Shown: positions 26,704 through 38,209 of the stretch, piece after piece | Numbering within the stretch: position 1 is the stretch's first letter | Layout of the letters: each line of letters starts with the position of its first letter | From: an uncultured Anaerolineae bacterium | GTDB lineage: Bacteria > Chloroflexota > Anaerolineae > J036 > Brachytrichaceae | NCBI GenBank assembly: GCA_937959265.1 | Contig: CALGMA010000022.1 | Location: forward strand, 1 to 64,000 | Direction: 5' to 3' | DNA: 64,000 nt | Notes under the pieces: model-generated | The model's input: the letters and a program-made list of their open reading frames with translations, nothing else | Told to the model about the DNA's origin: nothing | Databases searched by the model: none | Translations under genes and position numbers: made by a program

Positions 26704-28398
26704 TTACCGGACGGCCAGCGGCACATAGACACGTTGCTGCTGCACCCCAGGCCGCCAGCTCGCTTCGAGCGCATTGCCGTCTGTGGTCACCGGCCCGGTC
26801 GCGCCGGTGCCTATGTCCAGCCACCAGATATCCGTCCTATCGTCGAATCGCTCCAGCGAATAGACCAGATACGCCCCGTTGGGCGACCAGCTCAAGTTGC
26901 CGATCGTCCGCCCATGGTCGGCGAACAGCACCATCCGCGGGTTGTCGAGGTTGTAGCGGTCGTAGATCATAATCGCGAAGGTGCGATCGCTGACATCTGA
27001 CGACGGGCTGGTGGTCACGCGCACAACTGCAAAGCGACGCCCGTCCGGCGCCCAGGCCGGCGCGCGATCGGCATTGCTGGCAATCAGGCGCATCTCGCTG
27101 CCGCCTGGGTCACGTTCCCATACGCCGTCCGCGCGATTGCTGCGCGACAAAGACAGGTCGAAGCCGTCGAACAGCACGCGTCCGTCGCGGTTGATGCTCG
27201 GCCGGGTGGCGAATTGAGCCACCGGCGTCGTCGTTAGCGAAGGCGGCGCCAAGAGCAAGATATCGGCCAAGCCGCCAGAGGTTCTGCCGTCGCAAAACTG
27301 CGTGAACGCGACCAGCGTGAACGCGACACGCGCGTTGTCAGGCATCCACTGCACGTCGGAGGCGCGTAGGATCAGCGACGGCCTCTCCGTCTCGCCGGGG
27401 CCGGGGATAAATGGACAAGGCGATCCTTTGGTGCTCTGCGTCTGATAGATTTGCTGCACAGCGCTGCCGTCGGCGTTCAGCACCGTCAGCGCAGAAGCTC
27501 TCAGGTTGTTCTGTGGATCGGGATCGGGCGTAGGCCAAGGCCAAAGGTTGTTGTCCACCACAGCGATGCGCTGGCCGTTGGGCGACCAAGCCGGCGAGCG
27601 CACATCGTCAAGGAGGCCGCGGTAGATCAATTGGACGTTCCCACCATCGGTGTCCATCCGGTAGAGCCAGCGCCTCTGATTATTGTCAATCCGCGTCACT
27701 GCCAGTGGCCGGCTGCCATCGCCGCGCAACGCAGCCGGCAACGGCGACGCCGTCGTGCGACCATCGGCGGCGATCACCTGCACGTCATCAATTAGCAGGA
27801 CGGCGTCCGGTTCGACGCCGGTGTTGCCTTGGATGACGATGGAGATGCGCAACGTTTGCCCGCGCACGCGCTCCAAGCGCTCACCCTGCAGCACCGTGCG
27901 ATACAGTTGCCAACCCGGCGGCTGATCCGTCGAGAACGTGCCTAGCTTCACCCCGCCAAGGTCGGGATCGAACAGGTAGAAACCACGAGCCAAGAAGACG
28001 TCAACGGCCGTGCCGGCGAAGGCACGAAACCAGAAGGAGACCGTGACCGCAGGGGCGTTGGCGGGGATGTTGATCTGCTGGGTCAGGATCTGCTTCGGCG
28101 TGGTGTTGTCGGGCAATGTCGGGCACCCGTCGCCATCCGCGCCGGCGCCCATGAACGTCGCATAGCGTCCAGTATGGACGAATTCGGCGCCGGCGGATTG
28201 CGCGTCCACCAACCGTACGTTGCCGCAACTCTCCCAACTGTTGTCGTTAAGTTGCTCGAAGCCGGCGTTTTGCACCAAGTTTTGTAGAGACGTTTGAGGA
28301 CGGGCTTGAGATGTTGTCGCTGCGGCCGATGTTACGTGCCCGAGCAGTCCATACACACACGCAGCAAGGATGATTTGACGTATCGTCTTCCCCACCAT
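26704..28398 (-). CDS. Secreted protein: jelly-roll domain plus TolB-like beta-propeller
   Basis: This 564-residue exported protein has a signal peptide at residues 1-26 (ending TSAAATT). A carbohydrate-binding-module-like jelly roll spans about 38-215 (LVQNAGFEQLNDNSWE, VSFWFRAF, LLIDDVQV). WD40-like PD40 repeats follow, with SPAWSPNGQRIAVVDNN, APAWAPDGRRFAVVRV and NLSWSPNGAYLVYSLE. The C-terminal VQQQRVYVPLAVR resembles the short C-terminal tails common on secreted proteins of this kind of genome. It is probably a cell-surface binding or scaffolding protein. A perfect GGAGGTGGG ribosome site precedes ATG 28398. Confidence 0.75.
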   Translation of the reverse strand: MVGKTIRQIILAACVYGLLGHVTSAAATTSQARPQTSLQNLVQNAGFEQLNDNSWESCGNVRLVDAQSAGAEFVHTGRYATFMGAGADGDGCPTLPDNTTPKQILTQQINIPANAPAVTVSFWFRAFAGTAVDVFLARGFYLFDPDLGGVKLGTFSTDQPPGWQLYRTVLQGERLERVRGQTLRISIVIQGNTGVEPDAVLLIDDVQVIAADGRTTASPLPAALRGDGSRPLAVTRIDNNQRRWLYRMDTDGGNVQLIYRGLLDDVRSPAWSPNGQRIAVVDNNLWPWPTPDPDPQNNLRASALTVLNADGSAVQQIYQTQSTKGSPCPFIPGPGETERPSLILRASDVQWMPDNARVAFTLVAFTQFCDGRTSGGLADILLLAPPSLTTTPVAQFATRPSINRDGRVLFDGFDLSLSRSNRADGVWERDPGGSEMRLIASNADRAPAWAPDGRRFAVVRVTTSPSSDVSDRTFAIMIYDRYNLDNPRMVLFADHGRTIGNLSWSPNGAYLVYSLERFDDRTDIWWLDIGTGATGPVTTDGNALEASWRPGVQQQRVYVPLAVR

Positions 28399-28486
28399 CT
28401 AACCCACCTCCTTCGCGCCCAAAACTATCCATTCGACGTTATCGATAATTTAAGAGTGCATTACAGTTGCCTGATAAGCGGGTGTG

Positions 28487-28492
28487 TAAGAT
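28487..28492 (+). promoter_or_regulatory. -10 box close to the start codon
   Basis: TAAGAT ends six bases before ATG 28499, with no Shine-Dalgarno: leaderless-type. A possible -35 (TTACAG, 28461-28466) is 20 bp away. Confidence 0.35.
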
Positions 28493-28498
28493 AAGTGC

Positions 28499-28960
28499 AT
28501 GATTCCAGGCCCCTTGCTCGTTGCGCTCTATGCCCTGGGGGTGCTCGTCGTAGGCGTTTGGAGCGACCTCGCTTTTGCTGGCCACACTGACCTGCTGCGC
28601 AATCTACTCCCCATTGCCATCACCCCCGTCTTCGGCGCAATCGCCGGCGACACGGCGATTTCGGTCGAGGAGACGCTTTTCGCGCGGCATGGCCTATGGC
28701 CGACCGCTCGGCCGCTGTTCGTGCTGCGCGTGATGGCAACGAGCGCTGGGTGGGTGATGCTCGGCCATTTGCTGACGCCGGCGATTGCGATGCTGGCACA
28801 GATCCCGCGCGCCGGCCTGGACATCCTGCCAACAATCGTGCTTGGGCTAGAGTTCGCACTGCGTCGGGCGCTGTTGCCGGCGCTGGTTGTAGGAGCTGTG
28901 ACTGGGTCAGTCGTCGGCCTGATGTTCATCCGCCGCGCTGCTGCCCAAGCGCGCGTTTGA
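28499..28960 (+). CDS. Hypothetical membrane protein
   Basis: This 153-residue protein has hydrophobic segments near residues 4-26, 35-50, 75-98 and 118-145. It carries one conserved-looking polar stretch, FGAIAGDTAISVEETLFARHG. I recognise no family. Its last 54 bases overlap, tail to tail, the recombinase-like gene on the other strand. Confidence 0.5.
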   Translation: MIPGPLLVALYALGVLVVGVWSDLAFAGHTDLLRNLLPIAITPVFGAIAGDTAISVEETLFARHGLWPTARPLFVLRVMATSAGWVMLGHLLTPAIAMLAQIPRAGLDILPTIVLGLEFALRRALLPALVVGAVTGSVVGLMFIRRAAAQARV

Positions 28961-29842
28961 AGCGCGGCCGGCCTCACCCCGGACGATGCGGGCAAGCTTT
29001 GCTTCCATCTCCTTCCAGGCGAGCGGCGACAGGCCGTATTTATATTGGAGCTGCTCCTCGTCCATCGTCCCGGCACGGTAGTCGCGCAGCGCACACGTCC
29101 AGCGCAGCATCTCGAAGGTGAGCGAATCCAGACCCGCCTGCGGCGCGATTTTGCGGTTGAAGATGTATTCCAGGTTGCGGCCGGTACAGTCGAACAACCG
29201 GCCGCGCGGTTGTCGGCGTCGCAGATGCTCATCCAGCGCCTGCAAGCATTCGGCAGAGATGGGCAACTGCCGCTCTTTGAACTTCAAGTGCTTCTTGTCG
29301 TAGCGGACCCACACCTGGCGCGCGTCGCGGTCGAGATCGTCCCGCGTCAGCCGCAAACACTCGCTCTTCTTGATGCCGGTCTCCAGCACGAGGTGGATGA
29401 TGGCCAGCGGTCGCGTGTCGGGGCGCGCGCCAGCGGCGACCTGGCGAGCGGCCTGCAACACCGCTGCCGCCTGCGCCTCGGTCAGGTACTCCGGCAGTGG
29501 GTCCACCAGCGGCTTGTAGGGCACGCTGTCGGCAGGATCCACCGCGATGTAGCCACACTCGCGCAACCAGCGGAAGAAGACTTTGACCGACGTCAGGCGG
29601 CGCTCGACGGACTTGGGGCTGTTGGCATTCTTGCGGCGCTCCTCATGAGCAATGAAGGCGCGAATGCGGTCGCTGGTAATGGAAGCCAGCGGCGGGGCAG
29701 AACGGCCCTCAACCATGACAAAGCGGGCGAACCGATTCACATCGCCCCAGAAGGCTTTGCGCGTGTTGTCGCTGATCGGCCGGCGTTTGAGATGCTGCGC
29801 ATAGGCCAGCAACGCCTCGTCCAATCGGGTTACCGTCGCCAT
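28907..29842 (-). CDS. Tyrosine-recombinase-like protein with decayed active site
   Basis: This 311-residue protein has the XerC/D-type layout: a SAM-like N-terminal core-binding domain (residues about 5-100: LLAYAQHLKRRPISDNTRKA, FFRWLRECGYI) and a C-terminal catalytic-fold domain. The active site looks lost. The first Arg position reads ETGIKKSE (Lys) instead of TGLRxSE. The HxLRH box reads FEMLRWT. No Tyr nucleophile occurs in a GHSS-x-x-TxxYxH block; the C-terminus is KYGLSPLAWKEMEAKL. Recombination is therefore unlikely, and DNA binding or architecture is more plausible. No att sites or mobile-element genes flank it. Confidence 0.75.
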   Translation of the reverse strand: MATVTRLDEALLAYAQHLKRRPISDNTRKAFWGDVNRFARFVMVEGRSAPPLASITSDRIRAFIAHEERRKNANSPKSVERRLTSVKVFFRWLRECGYIAVDPADSVPYKPLVDPLPEYLTEAQAAAVLQAARQVAAGARPDTRPLAIIHLVLETGIKKSECLRLTRDDLDRDARQVWVRYDKKHLKFKERQLPISAECLQALDEHLRRRQPRGRLFDCTGRNLEYIFNRKIAPQAGLDSLTFEMLRWTCALRDYRAGTMDEEQLQYKYGLSPLAWKEMEAKLARIVRGEAGRASNARLGSSAADEHQADD

Positions 29843-29893
29843 ACCGACAGTGTAGCACAGATGTTCTGCCTGTGACAGGTGCGCTTTCTATCG

Positions 29894-29942
29894 AAGCTGG
29901 CAGGGTAGGCGCAGGCAATGCCTGCGCCTACCCTGCCAGCTT
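29894..29942. repeat. Perfect 24-bp palindrome, GTAGG-type copy 3
   Basis: Two 24-bp arms (29894-29917 and 29919-29942) are exact complements with one base between. The core is GGGTAGGCGCAGGCA with TGCCTGCGCCTACCC. It lies in the divergent gap between the recombinase-like gene and the gene at 30021, so a terminator role is unlikely. Confidence 0.75.
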
Positions 29943-30008
29943 TTCCCATGTTGTGCCCGCCGCTCGCCGGAAACGTGCGCATCGTGACAATCAGCGCACT
30001 GCGCGTGC

Positions 30009-30014
30009 TATATT
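30009..30014 (+). promoter_or_regulatory. -10 box close to the start codon
   Basis: TATATT ends six bases before ATG 30021. GTGACA lies 19 bp upstream of it. No Shine-Dalgarno is present. Confidence 0.4.
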
Positions 30015-30020
30015 CCGCGC

Positions 30021-30644
30021 ATGCAGTCACCGTTTCGAGCTCGTAACTGGATCATCTTTCTGCTGATCAACGTGCTCGTCTCGGCGGTCACTGCGTTCCT
30101 CGTCGTGCAAGCGTTCACGCAGGCCGCGAGACGCCCGGCAACGACTCCGATGGCCGTCGCCGCTACTCAGCCGGTCGCTGCCGCAGATGTTGCTCCGCCT
30201 GTCGCGGAGGACACGAACGTTACACCAGCTGGCGAGCCGCTCACTGCTGCTCAGGAGGCCACCGCTACCGAAGCAGCCACGCCACTACCACAGCCCACCG
30301 CGACGCCCCGGACGATTGCGCGATCCACCGGAGACACAATTCCCAACGTGCGCATCAGCGCCGTCGTCTATCCCGGCCAGCGCACGCGCGAAGCCGTGGT
30401 GATCGTGAACCAAGGCGACGAAGTGGACCTGACCGGCTGGACGCTCTCGACCCCTCGCGGCAAAGCCTACACCTTCGGCAACGTGGTGCTGTTCAGGGAG
30501 AGCTTCATCAACCTGCACACGACCAGCGGCGCGGACGTGCCGACCGATCTGTTCTGGAATCAGCCGGAGGCCGTGTGGCGCATAGGCGACGAAGTGGTGC
30601 TGCGTCGAGGCGATGAAGTGATCGCGACTTACATCGTGCGATGA
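30021..30644 (+). CDS. Membrane-anchored lamin-tail-domain protein
   Basis: This 207-residue protein has a transmembrane segment near residues 10-30, then about 75 residues of Ala/Pro/Thr-rich stalk. A C-terminal Ig-like lamin tail domain runs about 105-207, with VRISAVVYPGQRTREAVVIVN, the core DLTGWTLSTPRGKAYTF and GDEVVLRRGDEVIATYIV. Bacterial LTD domains are small surface-exposed beta-sandwiches often tethered to membranes; the role is not known. The -10 box six bases before ATG 30021 fits a leaderless message. Confidence 0.75.
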   Translation: MQSPFRARNWIIFLLINVLVSAVTAFLVVQAFTQAARRPATTPMAVAATQPVAAADVAPPVAEDTNVTPAGEPLTAAQEATATEAATPLPQPTATPRTIARSTGDTIPNVRISAVVYPGQRTREAVVIVNQGDEVDLTGWTLSTPRGKAYTFGNVVLFRESFINLHTTSGADVPTDLFWNQPEAVWRIGDEVVLRRGDEVIATYIVR

Positions 30645-30665
30645 TGCCGGCGCGTTCACGCGATC

Positions 30666-30694
30666 TTGACATTCGTCGCCTCTCGTCCGACACT
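30666..30694 (+). promoter_or_regulatory. Sigma-70-type promoter
   Basis: A perfect TTGACA (30666-30671), 17 bp, then GACACT (30689-30694), 11 bases before ATG 30706. Confidence 0.45.
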
Positions 30695-30705
30695 CGCCCC
30701 ACACG

Positions 30706-32067
30706 ATGCTGACCAGCGCCGATTTGAAGAAGCTGCTCGCTGCCGGCCCCAGCGCGCGCATCGAGGTGCTCTCGCCCAACGTCGCTGCGCCAGAACGCAT
30801 GGCGCGCTCACTAGTCGCGCTGGCCAATACGCGCGGCGGCGTGATCGTCGTCCCTTTCGGCGCAAAGGACAAAGTCTCACCCGACGCGGCGCGCGATCGC
30901 GCGCTGCAGGCAATGCTCATGAGCGAGCCGCGCTTGATCGCGCCGCTACCCTATTTTGTCGGCGGCGATCCAGGCGCGCCGGAAGCCATGATCGTCGAAG
31001 TGCCCGAAGGCCTGCCCAACGTCTATAGCCTCGACGGGCGCTACCTGACCCGCGAGAACGGACGCAACGTCATCCTGGGCGCGCGGGCGCTGCGCGAGCT
31101 GATGCTTGTGCGCGGCGAGAGCACGTGGGAGTCGGCTACGCCAAGCGGCGCGGGCCGTGACGACCTGGACTGGTCGAGGGTAGAGGACTACGCACAGCAG
31201 GCGACGGTCGGCGATGAGGATGTGGAGAACGTGCTGTTGCGGCGCGGATGCCTGGTCAAGCGCGGCCGGCAGATCAAGCCCACCTTCGCCGGGTTGTTGT
31301 TGTTCGGCCGGCAGCCCCAGCGCTGGGTGCGCGGCGCGGAGATCCTCTGCGCGCGCTTTGGTGGCGTCGAGATGGATGACGTCTTCGCCCGGCAGACCAT
31401 CGGCGGGACCTTGCCGGATCAGATCCGCCGCGCCGAGGCCTTCCTGGCCGAGAACATGCCACACCGCGCGCGGCTGCGCGCCTGGCAACGCAGCGACGAG
31501 CCGCTCTACCCGCCCGGCGTGTTGCGCGAGGCCGTGGTCAATGCCGTTGCTCACCGCGATTACCGCCTGGCCGGCAACCAGATTCACGTGCTGATGTTCA
31601 GCGACCGCGTGGAGGTGCGCAGCCCCGGCCGGTTGCCCGGCCACATCACCTTGAAAAACCTGCTGCGCGAGCGCTATTCGCGCAACGAGGCGATTGTCCA
31701 AGTGTTGGCCGATATGGGCTTCATCGAGCGGCTGGGCTATGGCATAGACCGCATGGTGCGCGCCATGAAGGAAGCCGATCAACCCCTGCCGGCGTTCGAA
31801 GAGACCGATGCCGGTTTCGCCGTGACGCTCTACGCCAAGTCCGCCGAGCCAGACGCGCTCCCCACATCGCAGACGGCGCAGCAACAACGCTGGCAGAAAA
31901 TGCTGGCCCATCTGAAGGCCAACGGCCGCATTACCAACCGCGATTACCAGGAGCTGTGCCCGGATGTAAACCCGGAGACGCTCCGGCGCGACTTCGTGGA
32001 CATGGTCGAGCGCGGCCTCATCCTGCGCATCGGAGACAAACGCGGGACCTACTACATCCTCAAGTAG
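30706..32067 (+). CDS. AlbA_2/Schlafen-like regulator with HATPase-type C-terminal domain
   Basis: This 453-residue protein opens with an AlbA_2-type putative nucleic-acid-binding domain (ARSLVALANTRGGVIVVPFG and on, about 25-110). It continues into the HATPase_c_4-type region with LREAVVNAVAHRDYRLAGNQ and VRSPGRLPG, then a winged-helix end (ANGRITNRDYQELCPDVNPE). This architecture is that of predicted ATP-binding transcriptional regulators found widely in bacteria and archaea. Targets are unknown. It may regulate its own cluster or act in stress or defence. It starts close to a good promoter. Confidence 0.8.
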   Translation: MLTSADLKKLLAAGPSARIEVLSPNVAAPERMARSLVALANTRGGVIVVPFGAKDKVSPDAARDRALQAMLMSEPRLIAPLPYFVGGDPGAPEAMIVEVPEGLPNVYSLDGRYLTRENGRNVILGARALRELMLVRGESTWESATPSGAGRDDLDWSRVEDYAQQATVGDEDVENVLLRRGCLVKRGRQIKPTFAGLLLFGRQPQRWVRGAEILCARFGGVEMDDVFARQTIGGTLPDQIRRAEAFLAENMPHRARLRAWQRSDEPLYPPGVLREAVVNAVAHRDYRLAGNQIHVLMFSDRVEVRSPGRLPGHITLKNLLRERYSRNEAIVQVLADMGFIERLGYGIDRMVRAMKEADQPLPAFEETDAGFAVTLYAKSAEPDALPTSQTAQQQRWQKMLAHLKANGRITNRDYQELCPDVNPETLRRDFVDMVERGLILRIGDKRGTYYILK

Positions 32068-32125
32068 GATTACGCGCGTTAGCGCAGATCCGGGCACAAC
32101 CGGCTAGCATCGCGGCGCCGGCCCT

Positions 32126-32605
32126 CTATTCCCGCATAAACCGCCGCATCTCTTCCTCGATGCGCTTGCTGAGCGCCATGGCGTTGATGGCGTGCTGTTG
32201 CAGGGCGACGTCCTCCGGCGTCTGCGGTTCCCACTGGGGCACCACCATCGGCCGGCCTTCTCCGTCTATCGCCACATAGCCGATGATGCAGTGTGTGGTC
32301 TGGGTGTAGACGCCGTCGCGCGGATCGCTGGCGCGCACATCCACCGCGACGTGCATACTAGTGCGGCCGGTGTGGATCAGCCGGGCGTGTACCTCCACCA
32401 GGCTGCCGATGAGGATCGGCTTGACGAAGCGAATGCCGCCGACGTAGACCGTGACGCAGGTCTGGCCGCTCCAACCGATGGCGACAGCCGCGCCGGCCTC
32501 GTCAATCCACTTCATCACCGCTCCGCCGTGCACCTTGCCAAGCACGTTCTGCTCCGTGGGCTGGGCGAAGAAGCGCAAGGTGACTTCACGAGAGCGCGTT
32601 GTCAT
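32126..32605 (-). CDS. Acyl-CoA thioesterase, hotdog fold
   Basis: This 159-residue hotdog-fold protein has the signature GKVHGGAVMKWIDEAGA near residues 20-36, followed by VGGIRFVKPILIGSLVEVHA. This is the YciA/BFIT-type acyl-CoA hydrolase group, which splits acyl-CoA to fatty acid and CoA. The C-terminal tail is charged and helical. I choose ATG 32605 over 32611: TAGCAT on the same strand ends six bases before it. The start lies 26 bp from the divergent mutS start. Confidence 0.85.
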   Translation of the reverse strand: MTTRSREVTLRFFAQPTEQNVLGKVHGGAVMKWIDEAGAAVAIGWSGQTCVTVYVGGIRFVKPILIGSLVEVHARLIHTGRTSMHVAVDVRASDPRDGVYTQTTHCIIGYVAIDGEGRPMVVPQWEPQTPEDVALQQHAINAMALSKRIEEEMRRFMRE

Positions 32606-32611
32606 GCCCAA

Positions 32612-32621
32612 ATGCTATCAT
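32612..32621. promoter_or_regulatory. Overlapping divergent -10 boxes (thioesterase / mutS)
   Basis: TATCAT on the plus strand (32616-32621) overlaps TAGCAT on the minus strand (32617-32612) by two bases. They lie 10 bases from mutS ATG 32632 and six from thioesterase ATG 32605. No -35 boxes are convincing. Confidence 0.4.
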
Positions 32622-32631
32622 CATTGTGGTG

Positions 32632-35250
<2,619 letters not shown>

Positions 35251-35285
35251 ACGGACCCACTCTGTTCGGATAGACTCCAAGCCTT

Positions 35286-35291
35286 TACAAT
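35286..35291 (+). promoter_or_regulatory. -10 box upstream of the ABC ATPase
   Basis: TACAAT ends 11 bases before ATG 35303. TTCGGA lies 15 bp upstream as a weak -35. Confidence 0.3.
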
Positions 35292-35302
35292 CCAGTCCAA
35301 CC

Positions 35303-36013
35303 ATGAACGACGCCCCGGTCGAGATAGTGGTGCGTGCGGAGAATGTGGAGCGCGTCTACGGCAGCGGCGAGAACAGCGTGTATGCTCTGCGCGGCGTCAG
35401 CTTCGAAGCGCCCGGCGGCGCCTTCATCGCGCTCAAGGGGCGCAGCGGCAGCGGCAAGACCACGCTCATCAATTGCATCGGCGGATTGGACAAGCCGACG
35501 AGCGGCAAGGTGTATCTGTTCGGCCAACCGATCAACGACTATGACGAAGCGCAGATGACCGAGCTGCGCCGGCACAAGATCGGCTTCGTCTTTCAATCTT
35601 TCTCGCTGGTGCCGACGTTCACCGCATTCGAGAACGTGGAACTGTCGTTGCGGCTGGCCGGCGCGCCGGCCAAAGAGCGCGCCCGGCGCGCGCAGGAATG
35701 CCTCGATCTCGTGGGCGTGGGCAAGTGGGCCAGACACATGCCGTTCGAGCTGAGCGGCGGTCAGCAACAGCGCGTGGCCATCGCCCGCGCGCTGGCGAAT
35801 TCCCCCAGGCTCATCCTAGCCGACGAGCCGACCGGCGAGCTGGACAGCCACACCGCCCGCCAGGTGCTGGGTCTGCTGCGCGACCTCTCCCACCAACAGA
35901 ACGTCACAGTCATCATGGCTACACACGACCCGCTCAGCCTCGAATACGCCGATCAGGTTTTCGAGCTGAAGGACGGCAAGCTGGACGCGGTGCACGTCCG
36001 GCAGTCAGCCTGA
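35303..36013 (+). CDS. ABC transporter ATP-binding protein, LolD/MacB type
   Basis: This 236-residue ATPase has Walker A GRSGSGKTT near residue 46, a Q-loop in GFVFQSFSLVPTF, signature LSGGQQQRVAIARALAN, Walker B LILADEPTGELD and switch His in ATHDPLSLEYA. The sequence type (VERVYGSGENSVYALRGVS opening, HTARQVLGLL) is that of ATPases working with MacB/FtsX-like permeases for lipoprotein or peptide export. No permease gene is next to it: upstream is mutS and downstream is the converging pyrG. Its membrane partner must lie elsewhere. Confidence 0.9.
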   Translation: MNDAPVEIVVRAENVERVYGSGENSVYALRGVSFEAPGGAFIALKGRSGSGKTTLINCIGGLDKPTSGKVYLFGQPINDYDEAQMTELRRHKIGFVFQSFSLVPTFTAFENVELSLRLAGAPAKERARRAQECLDLVGVGKWARHMPFELSGGQQQRVAIARALANSPRLILADEPTGELDSHTARQVLGLLRDLSHQQNVTVIMATHDPLSLEYADQVFELKDGKLDAVHVRQSA

Positions 36014-36072
36014 GAGAAACCGAGAACAAGAAAGAAACGAGGCTTTCGGAGAGGCCTGATTTCTGCGACTTT

Positions 36073-37797
36073 TTAGGCCGTCTGCGTCTGAGGTTCGACG
36101 ACCACCGGTTTGATCAGCGGCGCGCCCTTGTCGTACTCGATGGCCGCCTCGATGAACGCCTTGAACAGCGGATGCGGGCGATTGGGCCGGCTCTTGAATT
36201 CCGGGTGGAACTGGCTGCCCAACATGAACGGGTGATCGCGCAGCTCGCAGATCTCCACCAGCCGGCCGTCTGGCGAGAGGCCGCTGAATACCAGGCCGGC
36301 GGCACCCAGCGACTTACGGAACTCGTTGTTGAACTCGAAGCGATGGCGATGGCGTTCCTGCACGGTGACGGCGCCGACGGCGGAGCCGCCGCGCATGCCG
36401 TTGACAAGGTTCGCGCCGGACGACTCGCTCTTGTCCAACGCGCTCACGTAGGCGCGATGCGCGCGGGTGCCGGGCACGAGCTGGCACGGATACACGCCTA
36501 AGCGCATCGTCCCCCCCATGTCACTGATGTCGCGCTGGTCGGGCATCAAGTCAATCACCGGATAGGGGGTGGTATGGTTGAATTCGGTGCTGTTCGGCTC
36601 GCGGCTGTTCAGCACAAAGCGGGCGAACTCGATGCACATCACCTGCATGCCCAGGCATAGCCCCAGGTATGGCACCGCATTTTCGCGCGCATATTGGGCA
36701 GCGATGATCTTGCCCTCGATGCCGCGATAGCCGAACCCACCCGGCACCACGACACCCGCCACGCGTTCCAGGCGATCCAGCCCCTCACCGCGTTCGAGCG
36801 CCTCGCTATTGAGCCAGGCTAACTGCACATCGCGTCCACAGGCTACACCGGCGTGATAGAGCGATTCGCGCACGCTCATGTAGGCATCGTGTAGCTCGAC
36901 ATACTTGCCCACGATAGCGATGTGCAGCGGCGGCTTGGGCCGACGCATCTCCGCACACATTGCCCGCCACGCACTCAGATCGGCCACCGGGCAGCCCAAT
37001 TGCAACCGCTCACACAAGTAATCGCCAAAGCCCATATCCTCTAGCATCAGCGGCACTTCGTAGAGGTAGTTCGTGGTCACCATGGGCAACACTGCACGCG
37101 GCTCGACATCGCAGAACAAGGCGATCTTCTCGCGCAGCGCATCATCCACCGGTTCGTCGCTGCGCGCAATGATGGCATCGGGTTGGATGCCGGCGCTGCG
37201 CAGATCGCGCACGCTGTGCTGCGTGGGCTTGGTCTTCAATTCGCCGGTAGCGCCAACCTTGGGTAAGAAAGTGACATGCACGTAAAACGTACTGTCGCGC
37301 CCCACGTCGCGACGCATCTGGCGAATGGCCTCGATAAACGGCATAGCCTCAATGTCACCGACCGTGCCACCCACCTCGACAATCACCACATCGGCGGTGC
37401 TGCTCTTGGCCACCAGCGAGATCCGTCGCTTGATCTCGTTCGTCACGTGCGGCACCACTTGGATCGTCTTGCCCAGATAGTCGCCTCGGCGCTCCTTGCT
37501 GATGACCTCGTTGTAGACCTGGCCGGTGGTCACGTTGCATGCGCGCGTCAGGTTCTCATCAATGAAGCGCTCATAGTGGCCCAGATCGAGGTCGGTCTCT
37601 GCGCCATCTTCGGTCACGAAGACTTCGCCATGCTGGTAGGGCGACATCGTGCCCGGATCCACGTTCAGATATGGGTCGAGCTTCTGGATCGCGACGCGCA
37701 ACCCGCGCGCTTTTAGCACGCGACCGATGGCAGCCGCCGTCACTCCTTTGCCCACCGAGCTGACGACGCCGCCCGTACAAAAAATGAACTTAGGCAT
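36073..37797 (-). CDS. pyrG: CTP synthase
   Basis: This 574-residue enzyme makes CTP from UTP, ATP and glutamine. The synthetase domain starts [16 protein letters not shown] and has [19 protein letters not shown]. The class I glutamine amidotransferase domain has a Cys in YLGLCLGMQ and the His-Glu pair in [11 protein letters not shown]. The C-terminus extends past the usual length (about 535-550) with an acidic/polar tail. Start ATG 37797 has GAGGAG seven bases upstream; the long open extension to 38025 is non-coding. The stop lies 59 bases from the converging ABC ATPase stop. Confidence 0.95.
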   Translation of the reverse strand: MPKFIFCTGGVVSSVGKGVTAAAIGRVLKARGLRVAIQKLDPYLNVDPGTMSPYQHGEVFVTEDGAETDLDLGHYERFIDENLTRACNVTTGQVYNEVISKERRGDYLGKTIQVVPHVTNEIKRRISLVAKSSTADVVIVEVGGTVGDIEAMPFIEAIRQMRRDVGRDSTFYVHVTFLPKVGATGELKTKPTQHSVRDLRSAGIQPDAIIARSDEPVDDALREKIALFCDVEPRAVLPMVTTNYLYEVPLMLEDMGFGDYLCERLQLGCPVADLSAWRAMCAEMRRPKPPLHIAIVGKYVELHDAYMSVRESLYHAGVACGRDVQLAWLNSEALERGEGLDRLERVAGVVVPGGFGYRGIEGKIIAAQYARENAVPYLGLCLGMQVMCIEFARFVLNSREPNSTEFNHTTPYPVIDLMPDQRDISDMGGTMRLGVYPCQLVPGTRAHRAYVSALDKSESSGANLVNGMRGGSAVGAVTVQERHRHRFEFNNEFRKSLGAAGLVFSGLSPDGRLVEICELRDHPFMLGSQFHPEFKSRPNRPHPLFKAFIEAAIEYDKGAPLIKPVVVEPQTQTA

Positions 37798-37885
37798 GAT
37801 TGCTCTCCTCGAACAGGGTCTTATAAATCCTGAACTGATTGATTTGACCTTTTCGTCATTCTCTCGCACGTAGGCATAGAAAGCA

Positions 37886-37915
37886 CAGTAGGGAGCACGG
37901 GCATGCTCCCTACTG
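37886..37915. repeat. GTAGG-type palindromic repeat, copy 4
   Basis: Perfect 12-bp arms CAGTAGGGAGCA (37886-37897) and TGCTCCCTACTG (37904-37915) with loop CGGGCA, in the divergent gap between pyrG and livJ (37798-38209). The rest of that gap holds only the livJ promoter and a long leader. Confidence 0.7.
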
Positions 37916-38037
37916 ATAATGGATCTGGGGTAGATGATGCGCGCAAAAAGCGCTGATTGAGAGGTCCTGGATTTTGCGGCACACCGAATTATAGCGCTGG
38001 CAAGTGAACTGGTTTGCAAAACCAAAAATTCTTGCGC

Positions 38038-38066
38038 TTGACAAAGGATTTTACCTTGAGTAGATT
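38038..38066 (+). promoter_or_regulatory. Promoter of the branched-chain amino acid transporter operon
   Basis: A perfect TTGACA (38038-38043), 17 bp, TAGATT (38061-38066). The leader to livJ would be about 135 bases, unusually long for this window, and could hold a control element. Confidence 0.65.
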
Positions 38067-38209
38067 ATTGTCTGCGCTACGTGGCCATGCTGAGCCAGGC
38101 GTTCTTGAGAACTCAATAGCTGCTTGCGTGTCAACACGTCAACCTCGTTGTGCCCTTGTGTTTGGGTTCTAGAGTCAACCGAATTCTTTCAAAGGAGTGA
38201 GAAAGAGCC

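Noticed and set aside
28907..30020. Integrative mobile element with att sites
   Set aside because: No direct repeats, tRNA, relaxase or phage genes around the recombinase-like gene, and its active site is lost.
37798..38025. N-terminal extension of CTP synthase
   Set aside because: The known start [12 protein letters not shown] has its own GAGGAG site; the extension covers a palindromic repeat.
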